Positions 1-12,050 of a stretch of DNA of 64,000 bases are shown in pieces. The position numbers were made by a program, and so were the translations under genes. Origin of the DNA: Marchantia polymorpha subsp. ruderalis (lineage: Eukaryota > Streptophyta > Marchantiopsida > Marchantiales > Marchantiaceae); assembly GCA_037833965.1 (NCBI GenBank), contig AP031353.1:4528501-4592500 (forward strand). Reading direction: 5' to 3'. Numbering within the stretch: the first letter of the stretch is position 1; each line of letters begins with the position of its first letter. The notes beneath the pieces were generated by a model, which searched no databases, was not told where the DNA came from, and saw only the letters and a program-made list of their open reading frames with translations.

Positions 1-295
1 CCAAACAAACGACAAATTGAGGGCTAGAATCGTCAGCTTGGAACCTTCAAAGGCGCATCGCATTCTTACTGCGCCCACTTCCCTCACTAAAACCCCATCC
101 TCAGAATTAAACAATTATTTCTCTGACTTTTCGGGTCTCTATGGGTTTGCTTCGAAGGACCTGTCCGTGGAATCACTGAGCGTATCTTCAGGCACTGCGC
201 CAAGAGACTCGAATTTCTCAACCCATCTTAGGGCCAAACCACACGACCGGCAGCGAATCCTCGGTTGTTATTGTCACCCGAGGTTCCCCTTTACC

Positions 296-715
296 AAGGG
301 GAGCGAGCGGCAATTTGATATATAGACAGTTTTTCCGGAATATATATACTCCACGTGTACTTTCGCGCGTTACTGGGTTACTTCTCACCGCTGCGTTGCA
401 ATTAGTAGAGATATTTTTCCCGATACCAAGGGGAGCGACCGGCAATTTGATATATAGTCAGTTTTTCCGGAATATATAGACTCCACGTGTACTTTCGCGT
501 CTTCCTGGGTTACTTCTCACCGCTGCGTTGCAATTAGTAGAGATATTTTTCCCCATAACAAGGGGAGCTAGCGGCAATTTGATATATAGACAGTTTTTCC
601 GGAATATATAGACTCCATGTGTACTTTCGCGCCTTCCTGGGTTACTTCTCACCCCTGCGTTACAATTAGTAGAGATATTTTTCTCACCCCTGCGTTACAA
701 TTAGTAGAGATATTT
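296..715. repeat. 132-bp tandem repeat, about three copies, plus 35-bp tandem duplication
   Basis: Units start at 296, 428 and 560, exactly 132 bp apart, with few mismatches. Each carries a TATATA-rich stretch and, in units 1 and 2, a G-box CACGTG at 352-357 and 484-489; unit 3 has CATGTG there. The third unit is cut short and its tail is doubled, since 646-680 is repeated at 681-715. No coding capacity is evident; the open frames here only reflect the repeat. It could be a small satellite or multiplied promoter fragments from a mobile element. Confidence 0.9.
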
Positions 716-980
716 TTCCCTTTTCATTCCAAAGGCACTACCGGTAGTGTGGTAAAGTTTATGGAATTCTCTCCGGCTGGCCAACTTAGGCCTACGAAAA
801 CCTGGTTTTCTTATAGCCAGGAGCTTGGTGCGGGTAGTGTGATAAGGCCCTTAGTTACACAATTGAATGGTTAGAACCTTTGGCCATCATTCAGTTGATT
901 CCCCTTTTTTTAGAACTTGGAATTCTAAATTCATGCCTTCATCTTGTTTCACCCTAATCTTAATTATAACAGAAAGGAAT

Positions 981-1112
981 ATGACTGAGGGAAGACATGT
1001 ACTTAATTAAATTAATTGATTATTTTGTTTTGTTTATTTATTTAAAGGAAAGACATGTAATGGGTTGACTGAGGGAAGACATGTAATTGATTGAGGAGCG
1101 AGGGAAGACATG
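981..1112. repeat. Short interspersed motif GAGGGAAGACATGT, four copies
   Basis: The core GGGAAGACATGT or a near copy occurs around 989-1000, 1048-1058, 1072-1084 and 1100-1112, separated by AT-rich spacers. Two copies share the longer prefix GACTGAG. Nothing links it to a gene. Confidence 0.7.
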
Positions 1113-1180
1113 TTATCTACGGGTTGAGTGCAGAGTTCCAAGTTCCAGCAGCCTTTCATAGTTATTTTTGGGTAGGGTAA

Positions 1181-1228
1181 TTTTTGAATTCCATAGTAAG
1201 CCTTGTGGCTTACTATCGAATTCAAAAA
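1181..1228. repeat. Perfect-length hairpin, 22-bp arms, 4-nt loop
   Basis: Arms 1181-1202 and 1207-1228 are reverse complements except for one position, around the loop TTGT. It lies in non-coding AT-rich DNA. It could be a small foldback element or a transcribed hairpin. Confidence 0.9.
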
Positions 1229-2250
1229 ATAAAATTGTTGCTACATCTGTAGTTTTTTATGCCCATGATTTTGCAAATAATTGAATTTTGTACATGATAC
1301 TCATATTTATGACGAAATCTATTTTATGAAATTCATAAAAAATATAATAAGCAACAAATTGAAGAATTTCAACAACAAATAATAGAAATCATAACTTCTT
1401 TTTAAACACACGAGGTATTTGAATGATATATACCCTCACGAACCTTCCAAATGCAAAACTCTCTTCCAAAACACCAAAACATGATGATTCATAATCTAAG
1501 TAGTAAACATGTGTGTAAATTGATTGATTTATTTAAAATTGAATAAAATATTTATATTTAGTCATGAAATCAATCTAAAGATTATTTTTCGTATTATACA
1601 TAAGTTTCATGCAATTAGATGAAGACATGTGACTTCATTCACGTTTTGGTGTACAGCCATGATTGATCATATGTATCTTGTCAATTATATGCATGAATTC
1701 AATTTTTTTTCCTCAAAATTGCAAAAATAAGTTGTTGAGAGATATATAATGTATATTTATGTATCGTAAACGAAGACTAAAATAAATTGGGTAAACTTAT
1801 TCATTATTTTAATAGGTGATATTGATTTAATTTATATACATTAAAATCACTCCACTCGTATTAAAAAACATATTGTACGTCTAATATAAAGTACAACATG
1901 ACTTATGCATATCTAGTGTGACTAAAATTTATAACTTCTTTATTATGTATTTGATTTAATTTTATTAAACATATAACACATTAAGCTTTTTGATGTATTT
2001 AACATCATACAAATATCTTACTTAATTTACTCTGATAAATATATAAAATTTTAACACAATAGATTATGTACGATATTTTTAATTTTAATTATTTAATTTA
2101 CAATATCATTTTCAAAATTTTTTATTATAATAATTTTTAAGTAGTTAAAACTAAAATAGAGGTTACTAAAATGTTGATATAGATACTTTAGCGTGCACTA
2201 GTCATAACTAACACGTAAACGATCTGCACGCTTGGTATGTTGAGAAAGTA
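1229..2250. other. AT-rich intergenic DNA, nothing recognised
   Basis: Low-complexity AT-rich sequence with dense stops in all frames. No gene, RNA or element was recognised. Confidence 0.7.
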
Positions 2251-2348
2251 TGTGTTAGTTGAGAATGTCACGTCAACAATCCATGTGCTTGTAGTTAAGT
2301 ATTGAATGTGTTAGTTGAGAGCGTCGCGTCAGCAATGCGTGTGTTTGT
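2251..2348. repeat. Two diverged 42-bp direct repeats, 56 bp apart
   Basis: A segment starting TGTGTTAGTTGAGA at 2251 recurs at 2307 with scattered transitions (AATGTCACGTCAACAAT against AGCGTCGCGTCAGCAAT). It borders the possible LTR remnant downstream and may belong to the same element. Confidence 0.75.
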
Positions 2349-2528
2349 TGGGATTATCCGTCACGTTTTATCCACTATGAGTGCGATAGATGGTGGAGAT
2401 AAGATCTTATCTCATTGTACTTATTGATGAGAACTATATAATAGAGAGGAGAATCATTATTGATATCTCTCATCTCAAAGTTTACGTTTCTATCTTGGAA
2501 TCAAGTTATCTCTAAACCCTAGTGTTAC
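2346..2528 (+). mobile_element. Possible solo LTR remnant
   Basis: The segment begins TGTTGGGATTATCC, has a TATATAA box near 2434-2441 followed by a pyrimidine/purine-rich stretch, and ends near GTTACA, so it has the TG...CA shape and promoter layout of a short copia-type LTR. No primer-binding site, coding sequence, second LTR or target duplication was found, so it could be a chance match. Confidence 0.3.
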
Positions 2529-4985
2529 ATTTATCTTTAAATTGAAAATTTTACATTACAAAAGAATTTGAATTTAATTTTGAAAAATATCAATAAAATG
2601 TACATAGTATAGTAAATTAAATAGAATTTTTTGAAATAATTTTTTTATGATATTTTTTTTCCAATTTTTAAAATTTCATTATCTATCAAATATCAAAATA
2701 ATGTATAGTTATATTTTTTAATTATTAGCTAATTTTTGAAAATCATTATAATTGTATCATATCACATTAGTATCAATTTCAACTCAGATTTAAACATTTT
2801 AGTATACATGTATAAGAGATTATAAGATTTTGAAAAAATATTTAATAATTATTGATAATAATATTTTGAAAATTAATACAATAAATAAATTTGTATGCAA
2901 TTTTATTTCAATTGATCAATTGAAATAAGACTTCATGATTACATTTCAAAAAATAATCAATTACAAAAATAAACATTTTTTGAAGTAGCATCATGATATT
3001 GATGTGCACACATTTTTTTATCACATGATTTTTTTTAATAGATTAATTTTTTATTGAATTTACTTATAGCAATTTATGTATAAATTCAATGTGTAGCTAT
3101 AGGTTTGATTTAACAAATCTTCAGAAGTAAAATGGATTAATGTCTTGCATAGTTTGATCTTGGCCAAATTACTAAATTGACTAACAAATATACTACTCAT
3201 GTAACATCATTCTCAAACATGATACATGAACAAATTCAATGAATATGATAATGCAAAAATGCAATTGAGCTAGGAAATATCTAACTATAGTATCACATTC
3301 AATTTGTATATAATAAGTAAAATTGAATCGATTATTATGATGATGTATCTCTTTTGCATAATTCTCACGGTGATGTTATTAGATACTCTTGCAAGAAAAT
3401 CACAAAATTTTACAAAATTTTTAAACTTTTACATTGTCACATATACTTACTTGTCCAAGGCAAATTATAAAAATTCAATTCGATTTTTAGCAATGCATAA
3501 ACAATTAAAACAAAATTGGCACAATCAATTCATACATTTGACTCAAAACTATGTTTTCAATATATGAAGTAAATTCTTTTGACCTCAATGCTTCTTCATT
3601 TGATTCAAACAACTTTCCATAGCCTTCTATTTCTATTAATTGGATTAAAGTACACAAGATTGAACTTAAATGTTGAATACTCAATAGTTGTAAAGTGGTT
3701 ACATACGCCATTCAAGAACTAGTACTTCTATACAAACAAAGCATGACCACATAATGGCTTAAACAACACATCAATTGACAATAGAAAAACCAAACTTTTC
3801 CATATCTTCCGTTTTGATCATTCAATCAAAAAACAACTCGGGACAATTCATTACCGTTCTTACGGCCTCAAACTCATATGTGTCTTGCTTTCTCGGCCCA
3901 TCCAACTTTCTCATTTCGTCACTCAACTCAGACCTCGGCATGAGAGCATTCGATGTTATTTTAGACAAAGTAATATGCTGAATGTAAAATAACCTCAAAC
4001 TTCATATATTGAAGAGTAAATTAGAGATCACTTCCAAGCAATTGCTCCCCAATCTAAAATGAAATCAATGTGTGGCAACACAAATCTAACCGAAACTTTC
4101 TTGCTATGTTCCAAATTTAATCTCAAAATCAAACATTCCGTTCATAAACTTCGAAGATGTTTGAGAATGTAAGATTCAGTACTACTCTCTCTAGCATTTT
4201 GAACCGTAGAGCTCAAGAGTTTTCTTGCCAACTCATTACCTAATGTCTGTCTATTGTGACTATGGAACTGTGTTTTATAATTTTTTGATTTGTGGGTTGT
4301 ATAATACGTGTATGATACATTTTGTTTAATATAATGAACAAATGTGAGCTGAATGTATTACTGGGGTCATCACGAAACTCTGATCGGTATCAAACAATAT
4401 TTGGTAATCAAAACATTCAAGCGATACTACATATCAACTTGGTTGAATTTATGGAGGTGCTCGTCCCAATCGCCCTCTAGAGCATTTCTTCATCACCCTC
4501 CTATTTATCTTTCATCTCCTGGATCCGGCCTCATCCGCGCCAAGCCTCTTCAACCATTGCTTTTAATTTGTGTAACCTGTTGAGCATAGTTGTATACATG
4601 GTACTATATTAAACCCTATATCAAACATACTCATTATACATACGTTCTATACACACAGTTCTATAATTGTGACCCCTATGTTGTTCGCTCTTCCTCTCGT
4701 CTACCCTCACACTTGGCTTCTCCATCATGCAGTTCTATATTTTGTAAAGGTCCCGTAAATTCAGATATGTCACATAAACCATCGATAAGAATGATCCACG
4801 TCAAAACTTAATACTTTCGGAAAATAATCCTTTCCCCTCCGTCATCAAGTTACAAGGTCCGATCGCATGCAGAAAAAAAGCACCCAGCCTTGGCCAGGAC
4901 CGAAAATTGCCCGAAATCAGAGGGAATGCATATTATTTATTTTCCAAACTCTTCTAATTTAAGCTAGAAAGTTTAAACCGCATAC
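2529..4985. other. AT-rich intergenic DNA, nothing recognised
   Basis: Mostly AT-rich with short random frames on both strands. From about 4440 the sequence becomes less AT-rich on approach to the HSP20 promoter. No domain-bearing frame was recognised. Confidence 0.65.
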
Positions 4986-5055
4986 TCGAAGGTTTCGAGG
5001 GAGGGAGGGAGGGAGTCGAAGATGTGCGTGTTTGCTCGAAGGGAGTGGACCGACC

Positions 5056-5073
5056 TTCGAGAATGTTCTGGAA
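5056..5073 (+). promoter_or_regulatory. Perfect four-unit heat-shock element
   Basis: TTCGAGAATGTTCTGGAA is four alternating TTC/GAA pentamer units (nTTCnnGAAnnTTCnnGAA) with no mismatch, the binding pattern of a heat-shock factor trimer. It lies 339 bp upstream of the HSP20 start codon on the same strand, which fits a heat-inducible promoter with a longish 5' leader. Confidence 0.9.
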
Positions 5074-5411
5074 GCATGGGGACGTTACGTCGCATGGCGC
5101 TTCATGCATAAACTGGACGTGTCTAGATGCGCCGCGGTTGGTCTGGATTCTTCTGGTTCGTTGAGTTCGTTACTCGGCGAAGGAGGAGTTTATGACGAGT
5201 ATTAAGTGCGTCATTGCCCGCGTCTTGGTGCATCCCATCGACTTCGGCTGGCCCTGATTCTAAGTCACGCCGCTCGTGCTCGAATTTCCTGAATTTTCTA
5301 CACAAGGTCAGCGTCCTGCAGATTATTGATCGTGAGACGGGCTTGATTTATTGATTAATTGATTCGTGGTTTCGCATTCTGTCCTACGCGCGCGTACGAG
5401 GGGGACCTTCG

Positions 5412-6043
5412 ATGAGTCTGGAGAACATGGCGTTTCTGCATCTGTTGAATTTGCCTGATGATGTCGACAAGTACATGAATACTCCGACGCACACGTACGT
5501 GCAAGATTCCAAGGCGATGGCGAGGACGGCCGTGGATGTGGAAGAGTTTCCCGATTCGTACATCTTTGTGGCGGATATGCCCGGGCTTAAGTCCGCTGAC
5601 GTCAAGGTTAGGCTCGAAGCACTCGCTCCGATTCTTTGGTAAAAGCCAGGAGAAGGGAGAAAGCAGAAGAAAAATAGAAAATCATACAGCATGCATGATT
5701 CTCCGACAGTGGAGATCGAAGTGGCACGATTTTGGAAACTCTAATTGCTGAAGTGTACTGATTGTGGTTTGAATCTTGCTGACAATTGGTCAAGGTGCAA
5801 TTGGAGAACGAGAACGTTCTATCCATCAGCGGAGAGCGAAAGCGCAAGGAACCCGAAGGCGGGAAATTCCTCCAGATGGAACGCAGAACGGGAAGATTCA
5901 TGCGCAAGTTCTCTCTTCCGGGGGACGCAGACTTGGATAAGATTGGCGCCGCGTGCCAAGACGGCGTCCTGACAGTTACAGTGCCCAAACTTCCACCTCC
6001 AGAACCCCCGAAGCCCAAGACCATCGACGTCAAAGTGTCCTAG
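5412..6043 (+). CDS. Cytosolic class II small heat-shock protein (HSP20)
   Basis: ATP-independent holdase that binds unfolding proteins in the cytosol. There are two exons, 5412-5606 and 5795-6043, with a 188-bp phase-0 intron (AAG|GTTAGG ... TCAAG|GTGCAA); the joined product is 147 aa, near the usual size of plant class II proteins. The N-terminal arm carries the class II hallmark region ([12 protein letters not shown], residues 26-37). The alpha-crystallin domain follows, with DMPGLKS near 55, [13 protein letters not shown] near 75 and the conserved [20 protein letters not shown] strand/tail near 122-141. The C-terminal I-x-V anchor is IDV. Single-exon reading ends after about 76 residues, so the intron is required. 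The upstream heat-shock element supports heat regulation. The start ATG at 5412 is first in frame; 5427 is an alternative. Confidence 0.95.
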
Positions 6044-7345
6044 ATGGAGGCCGGTCTCAGGAAAATCTCTTGTAAAATGCTTGTGATAAATCCGGAGCTC
6101 TTCCATGTGCAGACGTTCGCGCAGAAGAGGAGCAGGTCGTCCAGTGATTTCCATATCACATTTAATCACAAAGAAAACCACAAAGCCGATGAGGAGGAGA
6201 AAATGTCACTCTTTCTGGACATGTACCCAACTTTTAAGCACGGCGGCAGCAATCACACTTTCCTCTCAGAACCAATTCCGGAATGTGTGATAATGGTCTC
6301 AGCGCTGCTCTGTCCAGGATCTGTAGCGAAAACATGTACAGAAATTTTGCGGTCCCAATGTGGCAACGCAGTTAACACGACGGAATTTTCAATTTGCCGA
6401 AGCAGTCAATTTAAGAACCACATTCTTTCCATGTCTCTTACCAGTGTTGGTTGGATGAATGGGATTTACAAAATCTAGCGAAGAACAAGTAATCTAATCT
6501 GCGAGGATCGTGGTCACATGTATCTCAATCTAATCTGCAAGAATCAGTTGATATTCCACGTCGCTCATAGGTACCCCACATCAACGTGACTACTGCTCTG
6601 AGGAGAGTATATTAGACATAATGCTACAGCTTGTTGCCTTCAGCAGGATGCTAAGTAAATGTACAAATTCTCTTGCTAGCTACAAAAGCCTCGAAGATAA
6701 TCTACAGGCCCCAACAGCATCGTACACAGAAATCTATGGACCTTCATCTCCACTTAACCCTTCACGTAAACCTCGGTCATAGCTTATTAAACTGTCATCA
6801 ACCTCCCTCTTTCCACTGCAATTGCTCGAGTTTCATATTTAATGAGGTCGTGAAGCACAATTCAGTCTGTGCCAAAAAATGCTAGTGAAGGTACATCCCT
6901 CGACACGTCGCCCTTCGAGGAACCTCGTGAACAAGACTGATCGTTGTGGCTCTCAACAGCTCACACAAGGATGTCAACAATCATCGAATAAAGTTCTCGA
7001 TATGGAGTGGGTCGTGTCTAGCAACCTCCCCTGTTCCTGGTGCATTTAGAACAAGATTTCCAGGCCTATGATCATGGATTCCTCTCAACTGACTGACTGG
7101 AAGTAGCGAATGTGTCGCAAGGCGAGGCAGTAGTGATAAACGGGAGGAGAAAGTTTCCAATATAGTCTTCGATGCATAATACGTCGTCCACTGTGCAGTC
7201 TCGAACATCAGTACCTCGATGTCCAGGGAACAGTACCCTGCAAGCAATCTTGGGGAATTTGCGAATTGCTCTTACAATGACCAATCCAAGGTTCTCAAAC
7301 AGAAGAAGCCTTGCGCGCTGTTGAGGGCCTTTGAACCATGGCGGA
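6044..7345. other. Spacer between convergent HSP20 and elongin-C-like genes
   Basis: This holds the 3' untranslated ends of both genes. A frame starting directly after the HSP20 stop looks like chance. Minus-strand frames near 6981-7380 overlap the 3' side of the elongin-C-like gene and show no recognisable domain. Confidence 0.6.
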
Positions 7346-8124
7346 CTAATCCATGTAAACTTCCATGGCTTCGTAATCAAATCTGCTCATCGCGCGCACG
7401 CGAAAGCAACACCAGAGAAGATCATACAGGCTTGTCATACTCAGAAATTCGGCAACCTGCGTACACACATACACAAACCAATTAGCACGCCGCGTACGAG
7501 AAGGCAGTGGAAAACTGGGCCTCGTCTTGAGTTCAGCTGCCTAGAGGAATTTTTTTTTCTCTACTTCAGTGTGGGATGATTCCTTGGCTCTCCGTTCTGA
7601 TTACAAACCTGGAGAGTTTCATCGGCAAAAATGTCGAGGTCCATTTTCCATGCAATGCGGATGTAGAAGTAATCTCTCCAGTACTCTTGCTGCTGCTCGA
7701 TGCTCATGTACGCCTTTTCCTGGGACAGTTTCACGTCCAACTGGAGCTTTGCCGTGAAGAATTCGACGAGAGTTTTCAGGACTTCGGTGGAGCACGGAAT
7801 CTCAAGCGATTGGCGTTTGCAGTACTCGAGGGACTCATAGCGCCCCATGCTTGCACACTCGCTCTCCACCGTCGCGATGTGCTCTCGGAGTTTCGACGAC
7901 AGCTGTTCGGCAATGACGATGGGAATCGCAAACCTGTCTCCCTCTTGGCTCGACAGATGAATCTCCCTCACCTTCGGACCAGAACTCGCGTTCAGCGACG
8001 GTCGCGAACTCAGACTCAAAATCTTGCCCTCCGCACTCGCCGTCGGATCGCTCCGAGTCCTATTCAACCCGTGCAGCTGATCATGACCCATGCCGCTCTC
8101 CGCAGCTCTCGGATGCACCAACAT
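7346..8124 (-). CDS. Elongin-C / SKP1 (BTB/POZ-fold) related protein
   Basis: Two exons on the minus strand, 7609-8124 and 7346-7456, separated by a 152-bp phase-0 intron (CTCCAG|GTTTGT ... GTACGCAG|GTTGCC); predicted 208 aa. After a basic, serine-rich N-terminus of about 50 residues, a region starting VREIHLSSQEGDRFAIP resembles the opening beta-hairpin of elongin-C/SKP1. It is followed by SLEIPCSTEVLKTLVEFF, like the family's EIPxxVLxxVxxYF helix, and after splicing ETLQVAEFLSMTSLYDLL resembles the LLxAANFLxxxxLxDL closing helix. Elongin-C and SKP1 are adaptors of cullin ubiquitin ligases, but function here is inferred from fold only. A 40-residue insertion lies between the second and last helices, unlike standard elongin-C (about 100-110 aa). 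The first in-frame ATG is at 8124. The reading frame upstream opens only from a TTG inside a TTGAA repeat. Confidence 0.6.
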
Positions 8125-8142
8125 CTCGAACGACCGCCCTCC

Positions 8143-8165
8143 CAATTCAATTCAATTCAATTCAA
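8143..8165. repeat. AATTC pentanucleotide repeat
   Basis: About four copies of AATTC in tandem, just 5' of the start codon of the minus-strand elongin-C-like gene, so probably in its 5' leader. Confidence 0.8.
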
Positions 8166-8435
8166 GCAGATAAGCGACAACACAATTTCAGAAGCCCACT
8201 CGCCAGAAGCTCTTCTCCAAATCGTCCACGAATGCCAAGACTCATGCATCCGCTCAGAATTTCACGCCTCTCCGACACCCACAAATGGTCGCCCTCGGAA
8301 ACTCGGTCAATCCTGCGACAGGGTCGAAGAATTATGCGAATTCTGCTCGAGCCAATTCCACCATCGGCCAGGCAGCAGGCGAGCGGCGCAGTGCGATTTG
8401 GTGCCAAGCATTCGAAGCGTGTGACGAGAGAAGAG

Positions 8436-8461
8436 CTCGAGCTCGAGCTTGAGCTCGAGCC
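8436..8461. repeat. GAGCTC-type simple palindromic repeat
   Basis: A run of GAGCTC/GAGCTT units, self-complementary, upstream of the elongin-C-like gene. Confidence 0.75.
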
Positions 8462-9240
8462 GATGTCCGCGGACGCAGAATCATTCAAAACGTATGCCGC
8501 CGGCGCTCGAGTCAACCGTCGAATCGACCACGGCCGCCGAGCGTTGTTGCAGTCGGTGCTATCTACGGCCGGCTGCCTTTCATATCTGGTCCGGATCCAC
8601 CGCAGCCACTCCGACCGACCTTGCGTCGCATCTCGTACGGTGAACCTCCGATTCCCCGCCCGGTCAATCGGGTCTCCTACTTCCCTTCAAACATTCGCCA
8701 CGTACATCTCCATTCCCGGTCCACGGACCGGGCTCCATCATCTAGACGATCGAGAGAAGCTTTAGCTCCTCGAAACTGGAATTATTTCATTTTTTCCTCT
8801 GAGTAAGTCAGAAAAGGTCATTATTATTATTTTACTTTCTTTTAGAATAGAGCATGCTATTATGGATGCTTTCGATTCGCACGTTTCGCGTGCGAAATTT
8901 ACTGTGGAATTTTTTAAATGTGAATATGACATTTAAAACATTTTATACATTTTTCTCATATTTATCATCTTAAGTTGCTACGATCTTCGTGCAATAGACA
9001 AATGTATGGTTGAGTGATGGATGCTGAGACATCTATCATTCCATTCAGGTAGCAAGTAAAGATCTCTCTTTCCATCGTATGATTTTAGAACATTTTAAAT
9101 AAAACCGTCTCTATTTTAAATGTTTTAAAGATATTTTAAATATGTTTATGTTTTCTTAATATTAAAATATACATCCATACATGCTATATTCAATGTAATG
9201 GAAAATATATTTTTCCAAAAATTGGAAGGTTATGGAGAGG
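8462..9240. other. Intergenic spacer
   Basis: The promoter-side flank of the minus-strand elongin-C-like gene up to about 8800, then AT-rich DNA to 9240. No feature was recognised. Confidence 0.6.
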
Positions 9241-11430
9241 GAATTTTTTGGAGCAGCGGGAAGAAGGCGGAAGGGTGGATCGGTACTATGCGGGAGCCGC
9301 AGGGCGGACGCATTTTATGACGAGGGCCGGAAAGCAGACAAGCCTTGTCGCGTTGTTCTCCAGCGGCAGCCGGAAATGAGCAGCCGCGTATCGAGACACG
9401 AGCGCTGACGTCCGATGCGGCGGGCCTGAAGGATTGTCGTGCCAATGACCGACCCTCGAGACTGTCTCGGGAGATGGAGACGGAGGATGAGACGGAGAAG
9501 GAGAAGGATCATGTCCCACGGAAGGAAATTTCAGGCAGGGCTTTCCTTGTCGTCGGCGCTCACGATGTTCAGAGCTTTTTCCTCGCCACCATTTTGCATC
9601 CGGAGCAGGCGATCGTGCTCACAAGACTTCGCGGTGTTGGATGCGATCGATCGAGCGAGCTGCATTGTTTGATCGATCGTCGCCTGTGTGTCCACCCTCC
9701 TCTGGCCTTCTCCCGATCAACACTTCTCCTCGAGGCTTTCTGCGAGCACTGCAAGGTTTGATCGCGCATCCATGGGAACTCGGCCTCTTGCGGCCTTTCC
9801 TGTCACTAAGCATGCTCTGACTTCCCTTCGTTCAACGAACTTTTCACTTACGATGGCTTTTGATGTATCCCAACGCTGGGTTCACAGGATGCTCTCGATC
9901 TGCAACAGCGTATCCCGCAGGTTACAGCTTTTTTGATGTGCAGTACAATCCGCTGCAGATTTTGGATTTCCGGTCAAAATCTTCTTGTCATAGTTCTCTG
10001 ACATGACCCCAAAAGGTGGCAATCTGTATCCTCAAGGGGTTTGCATCCTGACAGAGTCGAAAGTTGCTTGACTTTTAGCCCTTTAGCTTCTGATGTGTCT
10101 GGAACCGATACAGCTCGAGTCCACTTTCGTCCGGAGCTGACCGAGTGACGCAAATCGACGCGAGGAGGTGCGACTGTGTCGGGTCCAGTTGTGTGCAATA
10201 CATCCCGGACAATGTCCGCATGTCTGGGGACCACACAAAAGTGTGGTTTACCTTTCTGGATGGTCAGAACGGCGTCCGGTGCCAGAGGCAAACAAGTTCA
10301 CCATATTGAGCTCTTGTTTAAAGCCTCGTTCGTGTTTCGTCCTAAACTCGTAATCGATTAAATGTTCGTGTTGAGCTCGATACAGCAACGCTGCTCAGGA
10401 GAACGAATCGGCGTTTAGGAACCTGAAATTGTACCCTTGAACGTGTGCGTGTGACCATCCGCATGTCGATTGTTACACGTCTCAAGGTGGCGAAGTAAGA
10501 AAGAAAATCCGCATAATTCGGATAGGGTTATGAGCACGGGCTTAAGCCCGGCTAAAAGAGCAATACCCTGCAGCTAAGTTTCGCTAGCTACCTGGAAAAG
10601 CTTTGAGAAGGGATGAGGAAGTGGAATTGTCAAGGTTTCAGTGCGGCACTGAATAGATTACGCGGAATTAGGAAAGTCGTGACTTCCGACTTGGACTACG
10701 AGTAGTGCCCCCGTGCACCACTCTTGTTTCTAGACCTGGCAGCACAGTTCTGGGCAGACATCATGTGTGACGAGTACTCTAGTTCCTGCTACTTTACCAT
10801 GTGTTCACCTTTGTGGACGAGGTCCCACCAACGATATTTTTCTCCGGCAAGTACACCACATTGGTCTTATTTCCACTGATATTTAGGGAAGGCATGCACA
10901 CTGCAAAGATTCTCGACCCTTTTACCGTAGAATGTGTGGATTACACAACCTTTTTTTCTCCAATTGACTCTGGCTTGTGCAGGTTGACGAAGCAAACTGT
11001 ACACGGATGTGCGCCGTGGAGTGTCATCTTTAGACTAATTCCGCTGTCTATGTCGACGAGCTGACTTTTGTGCCACTCTCAAAGTTTTGATAAGCCACCT
11101 TGGAAGACTGGGTTGGTTCAGATTGGAATCCCACGTGCATTCACTCGTCACCAAGTTAGCCTTGAAAGTCATGTAACTCTAGGAAAACGAGCTCTCGCTG
11201 ACAACTTGCGAAATGTACGGTGTTGACAATCAATTCTTAAAATTCTCTCATCCCTTCTGAATAACAATCAAGAATTTACCTCCAGTGCAGCTACTTCGAC
11301 GGGTACAAGTTATCTTGATGCAAGGATTGCCAGAGCATCTGGCTGTGACAGTCGGGCGCATGATAGCATGCACCTCTTCGAAATCCATGGCCTCTTCAAT
11401 TTCCCAATGATTCTCTTCTCCGAGTGGAAT
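9241..11430. other. GC-richer segment, no gene resolved
   Basis: Base composition is like the genic islands and open frames occur on both strands (for example 9345-9761 plus and 9974-10291 minus). No domain or consistent exon chain was recognised. A palindrome GGGCTTAAGCCC lies near 10539-10550. The segment could be untranslated exons or a decayed gene. Confidence 0.4.
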
Positions 11431-11945
11431 TCACCCGGAGGCCACAATGCTGAAATTAGAGGAAAATCTCAACCATTCGAGCGAAATGCGTGACGACTTC
11501 GGTATGATACAGGGAGACCCAAGAGCATAGCATATGAACGCCCAAAAGGGAAGTTCGGTGACCTGAGAAGAACTGTATCCAAAAGCCTTATCGAACAGAT
11601 GAGTGATGGATGCCCAGAAGAGGGCAGGAAAACGCACAGCAAACCTCAGGTAGACAATTGTGCTTCATATTATTGTGACATCTCACTGCAGCACGCCTGG
11701 CAAAACCAGGAAACACAACCACAAAAGCTCTGCCTCTGAACAGACGCACAAAAATTGACAGCGGCACGGTGACGACGAAATTCCATGCTTCCTTGCACGT
11801 GTAGCCGCATCTCGAAGGCAACGAAATTATCCCAATGAATTCTGTCGGCTGTTGAATTCACAAATTGGCCCAAACGCTCTCCAGAGACTCCACATGGTCC
11901 TCGGTCGAACATTCCTTCCTCCCGAGCACGCGACTGCAGTACCAT
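11431..11945 (-). CDS. Possible unrecognised gene fragment divergent from TIM8
   Basis: An ATG-started minus frame at 11945 runs about 90 codons. A second frame over 11588-11821 has two hydrophobic stretches (WNFVVTVPLSIFVRLF, AFVVVFPGFA) and ends at a good donor (GCA|GTGAGA). A third frame begins after a good acceptor (TTCTTCTCAG|GT, near 11566) and runs to 11431 with VTELPFWAFICYALGSP. Joined frames 2 and 3 would make a membrane protein, but the start and family are unknown. Its position head-to-head with TIM8, 255 bp from that start codon, would allow a shared promoter. It may not be a gene. Confidence 0.2.
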
Positions 11946-12050
11946 CCGTGCTCCGAGACTCTGGGAGGACGACAACTGGAGACTGAAGGTGAGCGATTTG
12001 GACTGTAGTTACTCAAAGGTTAAGATTTCCGACATGATACCGTCGTTACG

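Noticed and set aside
6044..6478. 144-codon frame starting right after the HSP20 stop
   Set aside because: It has no domain and no independent promoter, and fits a 3' untranslated region.
7576..8424. 282-codon plus-strand frame
   Set aside because: It is antisense to the elongin-C-like exon, has no domain, and the minus strand gives a spliced product with family features.
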